NCBI GenBank assembly: GCA_946479405.1
Contig: CAMLGD010000001.1
Location: forward strand, 1 to 55,848
Direction of reading: 5' to 3'
DNA: 55,848 bases
Source: an uncultured Vogesella sp.
Lineage (GTDB): Bacteria > Pseudomonadota > Gammaproteobacteria > Burkholderiales > Chromobacteriaceae
Shown: positions 28,843 through 38,343 of the stretch, one piece after another
How positions within the stretch are numbered: the first letter of the stretch is position 1
Layout of the letters: each line of letters opens with the position of its first letter
Position numbers and translations under genes: made by a program
Notes under the pieces: model-generated
The model's database searches: none
The model's input: the letters and a program-made list of their open reading frames with translations, nothing else
Told to the model about the DNA's origin: nothing

Positions 28843-30452
28843 GCAGCATTGAAAACAATAACGACGACTGGCTGCTAGACGACGAGGCCGAGCAGGCGGA
28901 AGAGCCCTGCCCGGCCCGCAAGCCGTGGAAGATCCTGATCATCGACGATGAAAAGGACGTGCACAGCGCCACCCGGCTGGCGATCAAGGATATGCAGTAC
29001 AAGGAGCGGCCGCTGCTGCTGCTGAGCGCCTACAGCGCGCGCGAGGGCTTCGACATGCTGCGCCAGCATGACGATATAGCGCTGATCCTGCTGGATGTGG
29101 TGATGGAAACCGATAACGCCGGTCTGCTGCTGGTACAGCGCATCCGCGAAGAGCTGCACAACCACCTGGCGCGCATCGTGCTGCGTACCGGGCAACCGGG
29201 GCAGGCACCGGAGCAGGAAGTCATCCTCGATTACGACATCAACGACTACAAGACCAAGACCGAACTGACCGTGCAGAAGTTGTTCACTACCGTGATCGCC
29301 TCGCTGCGCGCCTACGAAAACCTGGTCACCATCGAGAAAAACCGCCAGGGGCTATCCAAGATCCTGGAAGGTGCCGCCGACCTGTACCAGCTGCGCTCGC
29401 TGAAGGAGTTCGCCTCCGGCGTGCTCAAGCAGATCAGCGCCATCCTCGACATCGGCACCGACGGCGTGCTGTGTATGGAAAACACCCATCAGCAGGACCA
29501 CAACCGTCCCAACCTGGAGGTGCTGGCCGCCACCGGCGCGTTCGAACCGCTGCTGGGTCGCACGGCGGAAGACATGGCGCCGCTCTACCCCGAGCTGCAC
29601 GCCGCCATCATCGAAACCCTGCAGAACAAGCACAGCCTGTATCGCCATCCGGTAGACGTGCTGTATATCGCCTCGCAGAACGGTCGCGAATTCGTGGTGC
29701 ATTTTTCGCCGCCGTGGCCACTGGAAGACGTGGAGCGCAACCTGCTGGAAGTGTTCTGCCAGCGCATTTCCTCCGCCTACGACAACCTCTATCTGTACAC
29801 CCAGTTGCTCAAAGCACAGGAAGCCACCGTGGTGGCACTGGCCGACCTGGCCGAATTCCGCGACAGCGATACCGGCGAACACGTGCTGCGCGTGCAGCAA
29901 CTGAGCGACGCCATCGCCGGCGAACTGCAGGCCATGGGCGAGTACCCTGCGGTGCTGACGCCGGCCTTCATGGACATGATCGGCATGGCCAGCATCCTGC
30001 ACGACGTCGGCAAGGTGGGCACCCCGGACCACATCCTGTTCAAGCCGGGCAAGCTGGACCCGGATGAGCGCATCATCATGGAACAACATGCCGGCATTGG
30101 CGCCAGCATCCTGTCCAAGGCCAGCGCCATGGTGGAAGGCGTCAGCTATCTGTCGGTGGGGGCGGAGATCGCCGGCGGCCACCATGAGTATTTCGATGGC
30201 AGCGGCTACCCGCATCAGCTGCAAGGACAGACTATTCCCTTGTCGGCCCGCATCGTGGCGGTAGTGGATGTGTTTGATGCACTGCTGCACAAGCGGCCGT
30301 ACAAGCAGCCGTGGCCACTGCAGGAGGTCATGGACTATATCGCCGGCCGCGCCGGCACCCAGTTCGATCCCAAGGTGGTGGAAGCACTGCAGCGCTTGAT
30401 CAACAGCAACAAGCTGCCACCACTGCTGCTGGGGCCACTGCAACGCGGCTAG
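28839..30452 (+). CDS. Response regulator with DUF3369 and HD-GYP c-di-GMP phosphodiesterase domains
   Basis: 537 aa. Receiver domain (~30-155) with KILIIDDEKD and the phosphorylatable Asp in LILLDVVMETD; DUF3369 (~155-330, GAF-like); HD-GYP (~335-535) with SILHDVGKVGTPD (HD), HHEYFDGSGYP (GYP) and metal-binding residues intact. It should degrade c-di-GMP when phosphorylated by the upstream kinase. With the GGDEF/EAL protein at 4299-7115 it is the second c-di-GMP gene here. Confidence 0.93.
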   Translation: MSSIENNNDDWLLDDEAEQAEEPCPARKPWKILIIDDEKDVHSATRLAIKDMQYKERPLLLLSAYSAREGFDMLRQHDDIALILLDVVMETDNAGLLLVQRIREELHNHLARIVLRTGQPGQAPEQEVILDYDINDYKTKTELTVQKLFTTVIASLRAYENLVTIEKNRQGLSKILEGAADLYQLRSLKEFASGVLKQISAILDIGTDGVLCMENTHQQDHNRPNLEVLAATGAFEPLLGRTAEDMAPLYPELHAAIIETLQNKHSLYRHPVDVLYIASQNGREFVVHFSPPWPLEDVERNLLEVFCQRISSAYDNLYLYTQLLKAQEATVVALADLAEFRDSDTGEHVLRVQQLSDAIAGELQAMGEYPAVLTPAFMDMIGMASILHDVGKVGTPDHILFKPGKLDPDERIIMEQHAGIGASILSKASAMVEGVSYLSVGAEIAGGHHEYFDGSGYPHQLQGQTIPLSARIVAVVDVFDALLHKRPYKQPWPLQEVMDYIAGRAGTQFDPKVVEALQRLINSNKLPPLLLGPLQRG

Positions 30453-30464
30453 TGCAGCCACAAG

Positions 30465-30474
30465 GTTGGCCGCA
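30465..30474 (+). repeat. Iterated motif between a stop codon and a terminator
   Basis: GTTGGCCGCA, 12 bases after the HD-GYP stop and 6 bases before the terminator stem at 30481. Confidence 0.9.
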
Positions 30475-30480
30475 GGCATG

Positions 30481-30509
30481 AAAAAAGGCGGGGTTGCCCC
30501 GCCTTTTTT
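30481..30509. terminator. Bidirectional terminator between the HD-GYP gene and adk
   Basis: Thirteen-bp perfect stem AAAAAAGGCGGGG (30481-30493) / CCCCGCCTTTTTT (30497-30509), loop TTG. Confidence 0.93.
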
Positions 30510-30529
30510 CATCACCAGCCATCAGTGCA

Positions 30530-31189
<660 letters not shown>

Positions 31190-31213
31190 TTACTCCCATC
31201 AGTACTTGTTGTG

Positions 31214-31981
31214 TTATCGGGTGGTTTCTGCCACCACGGCGCGTACCCGTTCCAGGTCTTCCGGGGTATCCACGCCGGCAGCGGGCGCTTCGGCCACGCA
31301 CTCCACGGCAATGGCATGGCCATGCCACAGCATGCGCAATTGTTCCAGCGCCTCGAACTGCTCCAGTGGGGCGGGTGCCAGCTGGCTGTAGGTGTGCAGC
31401 AGGCTGGCGCGGTAGGCGTACATGCCGATGTGGCGATATACCGGCAAACCGGCCGGCAACGATTCTTTGCTGGTAGCAAAGGCATCGCGCGCAAAAGGGA
31501 TCGGTGCGCGGCTGAAGTACAGCGCGTGCCCGTGTTTATTCAGCACCACCTTGACCACGTTCGGATTGAACATGTCGGCGGCACTGTGGATATCGTGGGC
31601 CAGGGTCGCCATCGGCGCACTGCTCTCGCCCAGCAAGGCGGCCAGCCGGTCAATCAACGCCGGCTCGATCAGCGGCTCGTCGCCCTGTACGTTGACCACC
31701 ACGGCGTCGTCCGGCAGCGCCAGCAGGCTGGCCACTTCGGCCAGACGGTCGGTACCGCTGGGGTGGTCGGCGCGGGTCAGCACCACCTCCACCCCGTACT
31801 GTTCGCAAACGGCCACGATACGCGGGTGGTCGGTTGCCACCACCACACGGTTGGCCGCAGACAGGCGCGCACGCTCGGCCACGCGCACCACCATCGGCTT
31901 GCCGCCGATGTCGGCCAGTGGTTTTTCCGGCAGCCGGCTGGATGACAGCCGCGCCGGAATCACCACCAGGAAGCCACTCAT
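31214..31981 (-). CDS. kdsB: CMP-KDO synthetase (3-deoxy-manno-octulosonate cytidylyltransferase)
   Basis: 255 aa; activates KDO with CTP for inner-core LPS. N-terminal nucleotide-binding [24 protein letters not shown], then NVQGDEPLI and [20 protein letters not shown]. Its start overlaps the stop of the Trm112-like gene by ATGA. The motif at 31850 is in-gene (minus-strand peptide SAANRVV). Confidence 0.96.
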   Translation of the reverse strand: MSGFLVVIPARLSSSRLPEKPLADIGGKPMVVRVAERARLSAANRVVVATDHPRIVAVCEQYGVEVVLTRADHPSGTDRLAEVASLLALPDDAVVVNVQGDEPLIEPALIDRLAALLGESSAPMATLAHDIHSAADMFNPNVVKVVLNKHGHALYFSRAPIPFARDAFATSKESLPAGLPVYRHIGMYAYRASLLHTYSQLAPAPLEQFEALEQLRMLWHGHAIAVECVAEAPAAGVDTPEDLERVRAVVAETTR

Positions 31982-32160
31982 TGCACCTCTTCCTCGGGCG
32001 CCAGTTCGCGGGCTTCGCTTTCCAGCATCATCGGGATACCGTCGCGGATCGGGTAGGCCAGGCGGTCACCCTTGCAGATCAGTTCCTGTTTTGCCTTGTC
32101 CAGCAGCAGCGGACCCTTGCACAGTGGGCAAACCAGAATCTCGAGAAATTTAGCGTCCAT
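31978..32160 (-). CDS. Trm112-like small zinc-ribbon protein
   Basis: 60 aa: [18 protein letters not shown] with a CxxC knuckle, then [20 protein letters not shown], the UPF0434/Trm112 pattern. Eukaryotic Trm112 activates methyltransferases; the bacterial role between lpxK and kdsB is unknown, although this placement is conserved in many proteobacteria. It overlaps lpxK by 11 bases and kdsB by 4. Confidence 0.9.
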   Translation of the reverse strand: MDAKFLEILVCPLCKGPLLLDKAKQELICKGDRLAYPIRDGIPMMLESEARELAPEEEVQ

Positions 32161-33157
32161 GGAGTTCTTTCAATCGGGACAAAATCCAGCCGGCCAAATC
32201 AGGCTGCAGCTGTGCCGTTACCGGCAGGAACCATAGTCTAGCATGATTGACGCACTGCAACTTCACCGCGTCCTTGCTGGTCACGATCACCGCATCGGCA
32301 TCGTCCGGAATGTCCGCCGCTACGAAGTCGTGGTGGTCCGGCAACGCTATCGTGCGCTGCAACACCAGCCCGAGACCACGCAAGGTATCGAAGAAGCGCT
32401 GCGGGTTACCGATGCCGGCCAGCGCCACCACTTTCTGACCGGCAAAGTCGGCCGCCTGCCGCGGCGGCTGACTGCCAGCCAGGTGCTGAAAAGTACCCGG
32501 CAACAGCCGTTGGCTGAACAGCGGCAGCTGCGGCGGCCAGTCGATGCCGGCGCGGTTGTCACCGTTGACCACGATGGCATCCACGCTCAGCAACCGCGAC
32601 GCCGACTCGCGCAGCGGCCCCGCCGGCAGCAGGTGGCCGTTACCCAGCCCGCGCTCACCATCGATCACCACAATCTCCAGCGTGCGTCGCAAGGCGTAAT
32701 GTTGCAGCCCATCGTCGCTGAGCAGCAATTCGACTTCCGGATGATGCGCCAGCAGCAATTCACCTGCCGCCACCCGGTCGCGCCCCACCACCACCGGCGC
32801 ACCGGCAGCCGCCAGCAGCAGCGGCTCATCACCCACCAGGCTGGCCGGCGTGTCGCGGCCAACCTCGGTAGGCTGGCGGTGGCTGCCGCCATAACCGCGA
32901 CTGATCACCCCCACCTTCACCCCACGGGCGGCAAAGGCCTGCAGCAGCGACAGGGTCAGCGGCGTCTTGCCGACGCCACCGACATTGATATTGCCGATCA
33001 CCACCACCGGCACCGGCAGCGCACGACTGCGCTTGATGCCGTAACGGAATAACCAGCGACGTACTGCGGCCAACAGTGCAAACAGCCCTTCGGGCAGGGC
33101 CAGAAGGGCTGTCATCCACCAGCGCGGCTGGTACCAGTGCTGCTCCAGCCGGCTCAC
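32150..33157 (-). CDS. lpxK: Tetraacyldisaccharide 4'-kinase
   Basis: 335-aa membrane-associated kinase that phosphorylates the lipid A precursor. P-loop in [30 protein letters not shown] (catalytic Asp region). An N-terminal hydrophobic helix (~16-34) anchors it. The start is GTG 33157, overlapping the exbD stop as GTGA. Two core-motif copies lie in the gene. Confidence 0.95.
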   Translation of the reverse strand: MSRLEQHWYQPRWWMTALLALPEGLFALLAAVRRWLFRYGIKRSRALPVPVVVIGNINVGGVGKTPLTLSLLQAFAARGVKVGVISRGYGGSHRQPTEVGRDTPASLVGDEPLLLAAAGAPVVVGRDRVAAGELLLAHHPEVELLLSDDGLQHYALRRTLEIVVIDGERGLGNGHLLPAGPLRESASRLLSVDAIVVNGDNRAGIDWPPQLPLFSQRLLPGTFQHLAGSQPPRQAADFAGQKVVALAGIGNPQRFFDTLRGLGLVLQRTIALPDHHDFVAADIPDDADAVIVTSKDAVKLQCVNHARLWFLPVTAQLQPDLAGWILSRLKELHGR

Positions 33158-33573
33158 TTTGGCCCCATCTGGGTGGCAAAGGTCAGTTGCGCCAAGCCGG
33201 CATAGCGTGCCGCTTCCATCACCGACACCACTGCCTGGTGCGTGGCCTGGGCATCGGCATTAATGATCACTACCGGCTGCGTCTTGCCGCTGGCCTGCGC
33301 TTTCAGCAATTCGGTCAGAGCGGCCACGGTGGCAGCCGCCGGTGGCTGGCCATTGACGCGATACTCGCCCTGTCGGCTCACCTCTACCCGCAGCGGACTG
33401 TTCTTCTGCTCATCCGCCTTGCCTTCGGCCTGCGGCAGATTCACTTGCAGCTCGGAAAAATGCGAGTAAGTGGTGGTAACCATCAGGAAGATCAGGATCA
33501 CCAGCAGCAGGTCGATCAGCGGGATGAAGTTGATTTCCGGCTCTTCACGTTGGCCGTGGCGGCGAAAATTCAT
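33154..33573 (-). CDS. exbD: Biopolymer transport protein ExbD
   Basis: 139 aa. Single N-terminal transmembrane helix (~17-38) preceded by INFIPLIDLLLVILIF, where the Asp is the proton-carrying residue; the periplasmic rest (~40-139) is the usual domain. With ExbB it uses the proton gradient to energise TonB or a Tol-like partner. It lies next to lpxK, not to a tonB gene, so its partner is not visible. Confidence 0.93.
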   Translation of the reverse strand: MNFRRHGQREEPEINFIPLIDLLLVILIFLMVTTTYSHFSELQVNLPQAEGKADEQKNSPLRVEVSRQGEYRVNGQPPAAATVAALTELLKAQASGKTQPVVIINADAQATHQAVVSVMEAARYAGLAQLTFATQMGPK

Positions 33574-33575
33574 GC

Positions 33576-34187
33576 TCAGTCTCCGCGGCGGTCGCCGTGG
33601 ATCGCTTCCACCAGCCGTACCGCCTGCGCTTCCATTTCCACCAGGAAATCATCCACCCGGGCACGGAAGTAGCGATAGAACATCATGCTGGGGATCGCCA
33701 CCACCAGGCCCATGGCGGTGTTATACAGCGCCACCGAGATACCATGCGCCAGCACGCGCGGGTCGGTACCGGCCGGCGATTGCGAGCCGAAGATCTCGAT
33801 CATGCCGATCACGGTGCCCAGCAGCCCCAGTAGCGGCGACATGGCGGCGATAGTGCCCAGCGTGGTGAGATAACGGCCCAGCTGATGCACCACGATGCGA
33901 CCTTCGTCCTCGATTGCTTCTTTCATCACTTCGCGCGAGCTGCCTACCTGGCGCAGGCCAGCGGCAAACAGGCGCCCCAGTGGCGAGTGGCGCTGCAATT
34001 CCACGATGGCATCGCGCGAAGCGCCGGTGCGGCGGAATTCCTGCAGGGTCTGTGCCAGCAGGCCCTTGGGCACCACCAGCGGCGCGCGCAGGCTGTAAAA
34101 GCGTTCCAGGGTAATGGTGAGGGAGATGACAGAGGCGAGGATAATGGTCCAGATCGGCCAGCCGGCGGCTTCGATGATAGACAACAC
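33576..34187 (-). CDS. exbB: Biopolymer transport protein ExbB (MotA/TolQ/ExbB family)
   Basis: 203 aa with three transmembrane segments (~10-30, ~105-130, ~150-175) and the conserved GLLGTVIGMIEIF. I chose GTG 34187, giving MLSIIEAAGWPIW as in relatives, with GGGAGA nine bases upstream (34197-34202); a TTG at 34214 would put the ribosome binding site inside the gene. First gene of the run leading to adk; two bases separate it from exbD. Confidence 0.92.
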   Translation of the reverse strand: MLSIIEAAGWPIWTIILASVISLTITLERFYSLRAPLVVPKGLLAQTLQEFRRTGASRDAIVELQRHSPLGRLFAAGLRQVGSSREVMKEAIEDEGRIVVHQLGRYLTTLGTIAAMSPLLGLLGTVIGMIEIFGSQSPAGTDPRVLAHGISVALYNTAMGLVVAIPSMMFYRYFRARVDDFLVEMEAQAVRLVEAIHGDRRGD

Positions 34188-34332
34188 GATGGGGATTCTC
34201 CCTTCATTGGGCAAGCGCTAAACTTTATCGGGTAGGCTGCATTGGCGCAACACGCATGGGCACTGCATCATGCTTCTTGAATGCTATTTAAGTTCCCGGG
34301 CTAAGTATCGATTTTTTCAAGACTTTTGCCTT

Positions 34333-34545
34333 TCATCCACAAAAGCTGTGGATAAGTCTGTGGATGAATGGCGGCCAATCGCCAAAAAACCAGCAGCGAC
34401 AAGCCTGCCACTACTCTGCCCACAAAATGCACCAGCAACATAACATACTGTTTTTAAAGGTTTTTGATTTTATTTATGCATGTGTCGCATGACATACATG
34501 ATATGCAATCGCCGCCATTTTCCGCTTACAACCCGCTGTGGATGA
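34333..34545. promoter_or_regulatory. DnaA-box-like cluster in an AT-rich intergenic region
   Basis: The 368-base exbB/xseA divergent region holds one perfect DnaA box, TGTGGATAA (34347-34355, reverse of TTATCCACA). It has three one-mismatch boxes: TCATCCACA (34333-34341), TGTGGATGA (34359-34367) and TGTGGATGA (34537-34545, next to the xseA start). The stretch ~34428-34510 is much more AT-rich than its surroundings. A core-motif copy sits at 34371. No dnaA or dnaN gene is nearby, so I do not call it oriC. Confidence 0.5.
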
Positions 34546-34555
34546 CTTGACAAGC

Positions 34556-35911
34556 ATGTTTTTCCCCGCCAACCAAAACGATGTCATCTCGGTCGCCACC
34601 CTCAACCGCATGGCGCGCGACCTGCTGGAATCCGGCCTGCCGCCCATGTGGATCGGCGGCGAGATTTCCAATCTCACCCTGGCAGCTTCTGGCCATGGCT
34701 ACTTTTCGCTGAAGGACAGCAATGCGCAGATTCGCTGCGTGATGTTCCGTAACAAGTTGTCGCAGCTGGATTTTCGCCTGGCCGAGGGCATGCAGGTAGA
34801 GCTACGCGGCACCGTGACACTGTACGAAGCGCGTGGCGATTACCAGATCAACGTCGACACCCTGCGTGCCGCCGGTCTGGGCCGGCTGTACGAGGCGTTT
34901 GCCCGCTTGAAGGCAAAACTCGAAGCCGAAGGATTGTTCGACAATCAACGCAAAAAAATGCTGCCGGCCAACCCGCGCCGGGTCGGCATCATCACCTCGC
35001 CCGCCGCTGCGGCGCTGCGCGACGTGGTCACCACCCTGCGCCGACGCATGCCGGCCATCGAGCTGATCCTCTATCCCACCCAGGTGCAAGGCAGTACCGC
35101 ACCGGCACAGATCGTGGCCGCCATCAATGCGGCCAACCTGCGCGCCGAGGTGGACGTGCTGATCGTCTGCCGCGGCGGCGGCAGCATCGAGGATCTGTGG
35201 GCGTTCAACGACGAATCGGTGGCGCGAGCCATTGCTGCCAGCAAGCTGCCGCTGGTCAGCGGCGTCGGGCATGAAACCGACTTCACCATTGCCGATTTCG
35301 TCGCCGATCGCCGTGCCCCCACCCCCACAGCAGCGGCGGAGATGGTGTCGCCCAGCCGCGAAGCGCTACAACAGGGCCTGGACCTCACCCGCCGCCAGCT
35401 GGAACGCGCACTGTCGCGGCTGCTCACCGACAAGGCGCAGCAGCTGGACTACCTGGGCCGCCGCCTGCAACACCCAGGCGAACGGCTGCAACGGCAGCAA
35501 ACTCGGCTGACACAGTACCGACAGCAACTGCAACAGCGGCTGCAGGACATGCTGCGGCAGCGGCAATGGCGGCTGGATGCGCTGCGCTACAAGCTGGCGC
35601 AGGGCAAACCGGCACTGCCGCGGCTGCAGCAGGCGCTGCAGCAACGCCAGCAACTACTGCAAGGTGCGGTGCATCGCCAGCTGGCACAACAGCAGCTGGC
35701 ACTGGGCAGGCTGGAGGCCACCCTGCTGGCGATGAACCCGGAAGCGGTACTGGCACGCGGCTACGCCATCGTGCAGAACGAGGCCGGCAAGGTGATCCAC
35801 TCCCCCGCCGAACTGCACGAGGGCGAGGCCATCCGCCTGCAACTGGCCGACGGCAGCGCGCGGGCGCGGGTGGAACTGGAACACGGCACCCAGAGCCAGC
35901 TGCCGTTCTGA
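34556..35911 (+). CDS. xseA: Exodeoxyribonuclease VII large subunit
   Basis: 451 aa. N-terminal OB fold (VISVATLNRMARDLLESGLPPMWIGGEISNL), then the nuclease core (RVGIITSPAAAALRDVVTTLRRRMP, CRGGGSIEDLWAFNDE, SGVGHETDFTIADFVADRRAPTPTAAAE) and a long Gln-rich coiled coil (~270-400). The start is uncertain: ATG 34556 is used here; GTG 34538 would add six residues and overlap a DnaA-box-like site. No clear ribosome binding site precedes either. Motif copy inside at 35128 (peptide AANLRA). Confidence 0.93.
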   Translation: MFFPANQNDVISVATLNRMARDLLESGLPPMWIGGEISNLTLAASGHGYFSLKDSNAQIRCVMFRNKLSQLDFRLAEGMQVELRGTVTLYEARGDYQINVDTLRAAGLGRLYEAFARLKAKLEAEGLFDNQRKKMLPANPRRVGIITSPAAAALRDVVTTLRRRMPAIELILYPTQVQGSTAPAQIVAAINAANLRAEVDVLIVCRGGGSIEDLWAFNDESVARAIAASKLPLVSGVGHETDFTIADFVADRRAPTPTAAAEMVSPSREALQQGLDLTRRQLERALSRLLTDKAQQLDYLGRRLQHPGERLQRQQTRLTQYRQQLQQRLQDMLRQRQWRLDALRYKLAQGKPALPRLQQALQQRQQLLQGAVHRQLAQQQLALGRLEATLLAMNPEAVLARGYAIVQNEAGKVIHSPAELHEGEAIRLQLADGSARARVELEHGTQSQLPF

Positions 35912-35913
35912 AC

Positions 35914-35923
35914 GTTGGCCGCA
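35914..35923 (+). repeat. Iterated motif between convergent genes
   Basis: GTTGGCCGCA in the 20-base gap between the xseA and LysR stops; it fills half of the gap and no terminator is visible. Confidence 0.9.
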
Positions 35924-35931
35924 ACCGCCGC

Positions 35932-36852
35932 TCAGCCTGCAGGCAGTCCCAGCCCGGCCACGCCCTGTAGTTGTTCGCGGCTCAGCTGCATCTCCTCGCG
36001 CAACCAGGCCAGCAGGCGCAGCAGCGCCGGCTCCTGCTGGCGCCCGCTGGCGCAGAGCAGCACATAGTGTGAACCATCGGCCACCGCACCATACGGCGCG
36101 GCCAGCCGGCCATCGCCCAACTCATCCGCCACCATGTACAGCGACGCCTGCGCATAGCCGACGCCGGCCTGTGCCGCCTGCAGGCTGAGATAAAAATGTT
36201 CGAAGCGCTGCTGCGCCGGGCATGGCGGCAGCTGCTTACCCAAGGCCTGCCAGCGCGGCCAGGCCTGCGGCCGGCTCAGGCTGTGCAATAGCGCGCCCTG
36301 CTCCGGCTTTGCCCCGGCGGCGCACACCGCCGCCATCAGCTCCGGCGCCACCGTTTCGGCGTGGCAGTCACTGCCCCAGGCAAAATCGTTGCGCCGCAGG
36401 GCGGCATCCACCCCGGTGCGCGCAAAATCCACGGCCCCACCGGCGGCCAACAGGTGCAGCGGCAGCTCCGGCGCCCGCTGCTGCCAGCGCGGCAGGCGTG
36501 GAATCAGCCAGCGCATGGCCAGTGTCGGTTCGCAGGACAACACCAGCGGCCGCACCGCGGGCTGTGCCCGTACTGCAGCCAGCGTGGTGGCCAGGGTGGC
36601 CAGCGTTTCGCTGCAACCGGAAAGCAGCAGCTGCCCCGCCTGCGTCAAGAACACCGCGCGGTTGCGCCGCTCGAACAAGTCCACCCCCAGCTGCTGCTCC
36701 AGCTGGCGCACCTGCCGGCTCACCGCGCCGTGGGTGACGCATAGTTCGTCCGCCGCACGGACAAAGCTTTGCCAGCGCGCAGCCGCCTCGAACACCCGCA
36801 GACAGTTCAGGCTGGGCAGATCACGCAATATCAGTGAGTTTTCTTCACGCAT
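35932..36852 (-). CDS. LysR-family regulator (GcvA-like)
   Basis: 306 aa. HTH: LPSLNCLRVFEAAARWQSFVRAADELCVTHGAVSRQVRQLEQQLG. Effector domain ~100-300. Divergent from a LysE-type exporter gene with 132 bases between starts, the classic arrangement of an amino-acid-responsive regulator and its exporter. The ligand is not known. Confidence 0.9.
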   Translation of the reverse strand: MREENSLILRDLPSLNCLRVFEAAARWQSFVRAADELCVTHGAVSRQVRQLEQQLGVDLFERRNRAVFLTQAGQLLLSGCSETLATLATTLAAVRAQPAVRPLVLSCEPTLAMRWLIPRLPRWQQRAPELPLHLLAAGGAVDFARTGVDAALRRNDFAWGSDCHAETVAPELMAAVCAAGAKPEQGALLHSLSRPQAWPRWQALGKQLPPCPAQQRFEHFYLSLQAAQAGVGYAQASLYMVADELGDGRLAAPYGAVADGSHYVLLCASGRQQEPALLRLLAWLREEMQLSREQLQGVAGLGLPAG

Positions 36853-36919
36853 CCGCGTTCACAATCATCGTTTTTCCTTGCCGGCGACAATGCAGAAAAT
36901 AGTCGCTAGCTGCAAGCCC

Positions 36920-36933
36920 CTGCCATGTGGCAG
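36920..36933. promoter_or_regulatory. Inverted repeat in the LysR/LysE divergent region
   Basis: CTGCCA-TG-TGGCAG, a perfect 6-bp dyad upstream of the exporter gene. A possible operator; only symmetry and position support it. Confidence 0.3.
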
Positions 36934-36984
36934 CGGGCAATGCGTGAGCTGCAATCATCTATTACCCGATTGGGAGAGAACACC

Positions 36985-37605
36985 ATGCTGGAACTGCTGG
37001 CCGTCGCCACCATCACCATTCTTGCCGTCATCAGCCCGGGGGCAGATTTCGCCATGATTACCCGCTACAGCCTGCTGCATGGCCGCCGCGCCGGCCTGCT
37101 GGCGGCGCTGGGCATCGCGCTGGGGGTGTTGCTGCATGTGCTGTACACCCTGCTGGGGGTCGGCCTGCTGCTGGCGGCCTCGCCGCTGTGGCTGAACCTG
37201 CTCAAGTGGCTGGGCGCGGCGTATCTGGTCTACATCGGCATCCAGACGTTCCGCAGCTCGCCGCTGCCGGCGCAAAGTAGCGCGACAGCCACACTGCCCA
37301 GCCACAGCAGCTGGCAGGCGCTGCGCAGCGGTCTGCTGTGCAATGCACTCAATCCCAAGACCACCCTGTTTGTGGTCAGCTCCTTCAGCCAGCTGGTCAG
37401 CACCAGCACGCCGCTGTGGCAGCAGGCGGCGTACGGGTTGTTCATGTCGGCTGCCCATCTGCTGTGGTTTGCCCTGGTAGCGCTGTGTCTGTCCAGCACC
37501 AGCCTGCGCGCGCGGCTGTTGCAACGGCAGCAGCAACTCAACCGCGTGATCGGCGCGATACTCACCACCCTGGGTGGCGTACTGGCCGCCAGCGGCGTGG
37601 CCTGA
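36985..37605 (+). CDS. LysE/RhtB-family amino-acid exporter
   Basis: 206 aa, about six hydrophobic segments. Starts MLELLAVATITILAVISPGADFAMITRYSLLHGRRAGLLAALGI, with the family signature PGADF; NPKTTLF near the middle is also typical. ATG 36985 follows GGGAGAGA. The substrate is not predictable; probably controlled by the divergent LysR gene. Confidence 0.9.
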   Translation: MLELLAVATITILAVISPGADFAMITRYSLLHGRRAGLLAALGIALGVLLHVLYTLLGVGLLLAASPLWLNLLKWLGAAYLVYIGIQTFRSSPLPAQSSATATLPSHSSWQALRSGLLCNALNPKTTLFVVSSFSQLVSTSTPLWQQAAYGLFMSAAHLLWFALVALCLSSTSLRARLLQRQQQLNRVIGAILTTLGGVLAASGVA

Positions 37606-37645
37606 GCACGGCAAGGGCTTGACGTGGCGAGAGGTTTTCCCGACG

Positions 37646-38131
37646 ATGCAACGATTCAAACAATCGTTTCATACCATCACCATGCACCATCGTCTCGCCC
37701 AAACCATCTTCAACCTCTGGCCACCGTTTCTGGGCGCCGGCATCCGGGTTGGCCGCATCAGCCCGGACTGGCGGCAGGTGGAAGTACGCCTGCGCCTGGG
37801 TCTGACCAACCGCAACTACGTCGGCGTGCACTATGGCGGCAGCCTATATTCGATGACCGACCCGTTTTTCATGCTGATGACGCTGAAAAACCTGGGCAAG
37901 GATTACATCGTGTGGGACAAGGCCGGCAGCATCGACTACATCAAGCCGGGCCGCGGCACCGTTACCGCACGCTTCAAGCTGGATGCGGACTGGCTGGCGC
38001 AGGCGCGCGCCGCCACCGCCGACGGCAGCAAGCACCTGCCGGAGCTGTGCGTGGACATCACCGACCGCCACGGCGAGGTAGTGGCGCGGGTGCACAAGAC
38101 GCTGTACATCCGCCGCAAGAAAGACCGCTAG
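37646..38131 (+). CDS. DUF4442 (hotdog-fold thioesterase-like) protein
   Basis: 161 aa. NRNYVGVHYGGSLYSMTDPFFMLM and the pattern of a hotdog fold match DUF4442, related to acyl-CoA thioesterases; activity is unproven. ATG 37646 has GAGAGG about 11 bases upstream; ATG 37682 is an alternative. The motif at 37748 encodes VGRIS. It follows the exporter by 40 bases. Confidence 0.82.
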   Translation: MQRFKQSFHTITMHHRLAQTIFNLWPPFLGAGIRVGRISPDWRQVEVRLRLGLTNRNYVGVHYGGSLYSMTDPFFMLMTLKNLGKDYIVWDKAGSIDYIKPGRGTVTARFKLDADWLAQARAATADGSKHLPELCVDITDRHGEVVARVHKTLYIRRKKDR

Positions 38132-38343
38132 CCGCACGTAACGGGCGGGCTACCAACACCCCCGCCGCAGCGCGCCTGACAGCCATGCCGCGTTCCAATA
38201 CCATCGTGAGCACAGCCTTGGGTGCCGGCATGGCACTCGCCCCGTGACGGCGCAGCCTGTACTATTCCGTTCTTGCGCTTCTGCGGGGCCAGCCAGCACC
38301 TGTGCGCTGCCCCCACCCACGACATTGCATGCACGGAAAAGAC

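Noticed and set aside
34188..34555. Chromosomal replication origin
   Set aside because: DnaA-box-like sites and AT-rich DNA are present, but no dnaA, dnaN, gyrB or rpmH gene lies nearby, and GC skew cannot be judged from this window.
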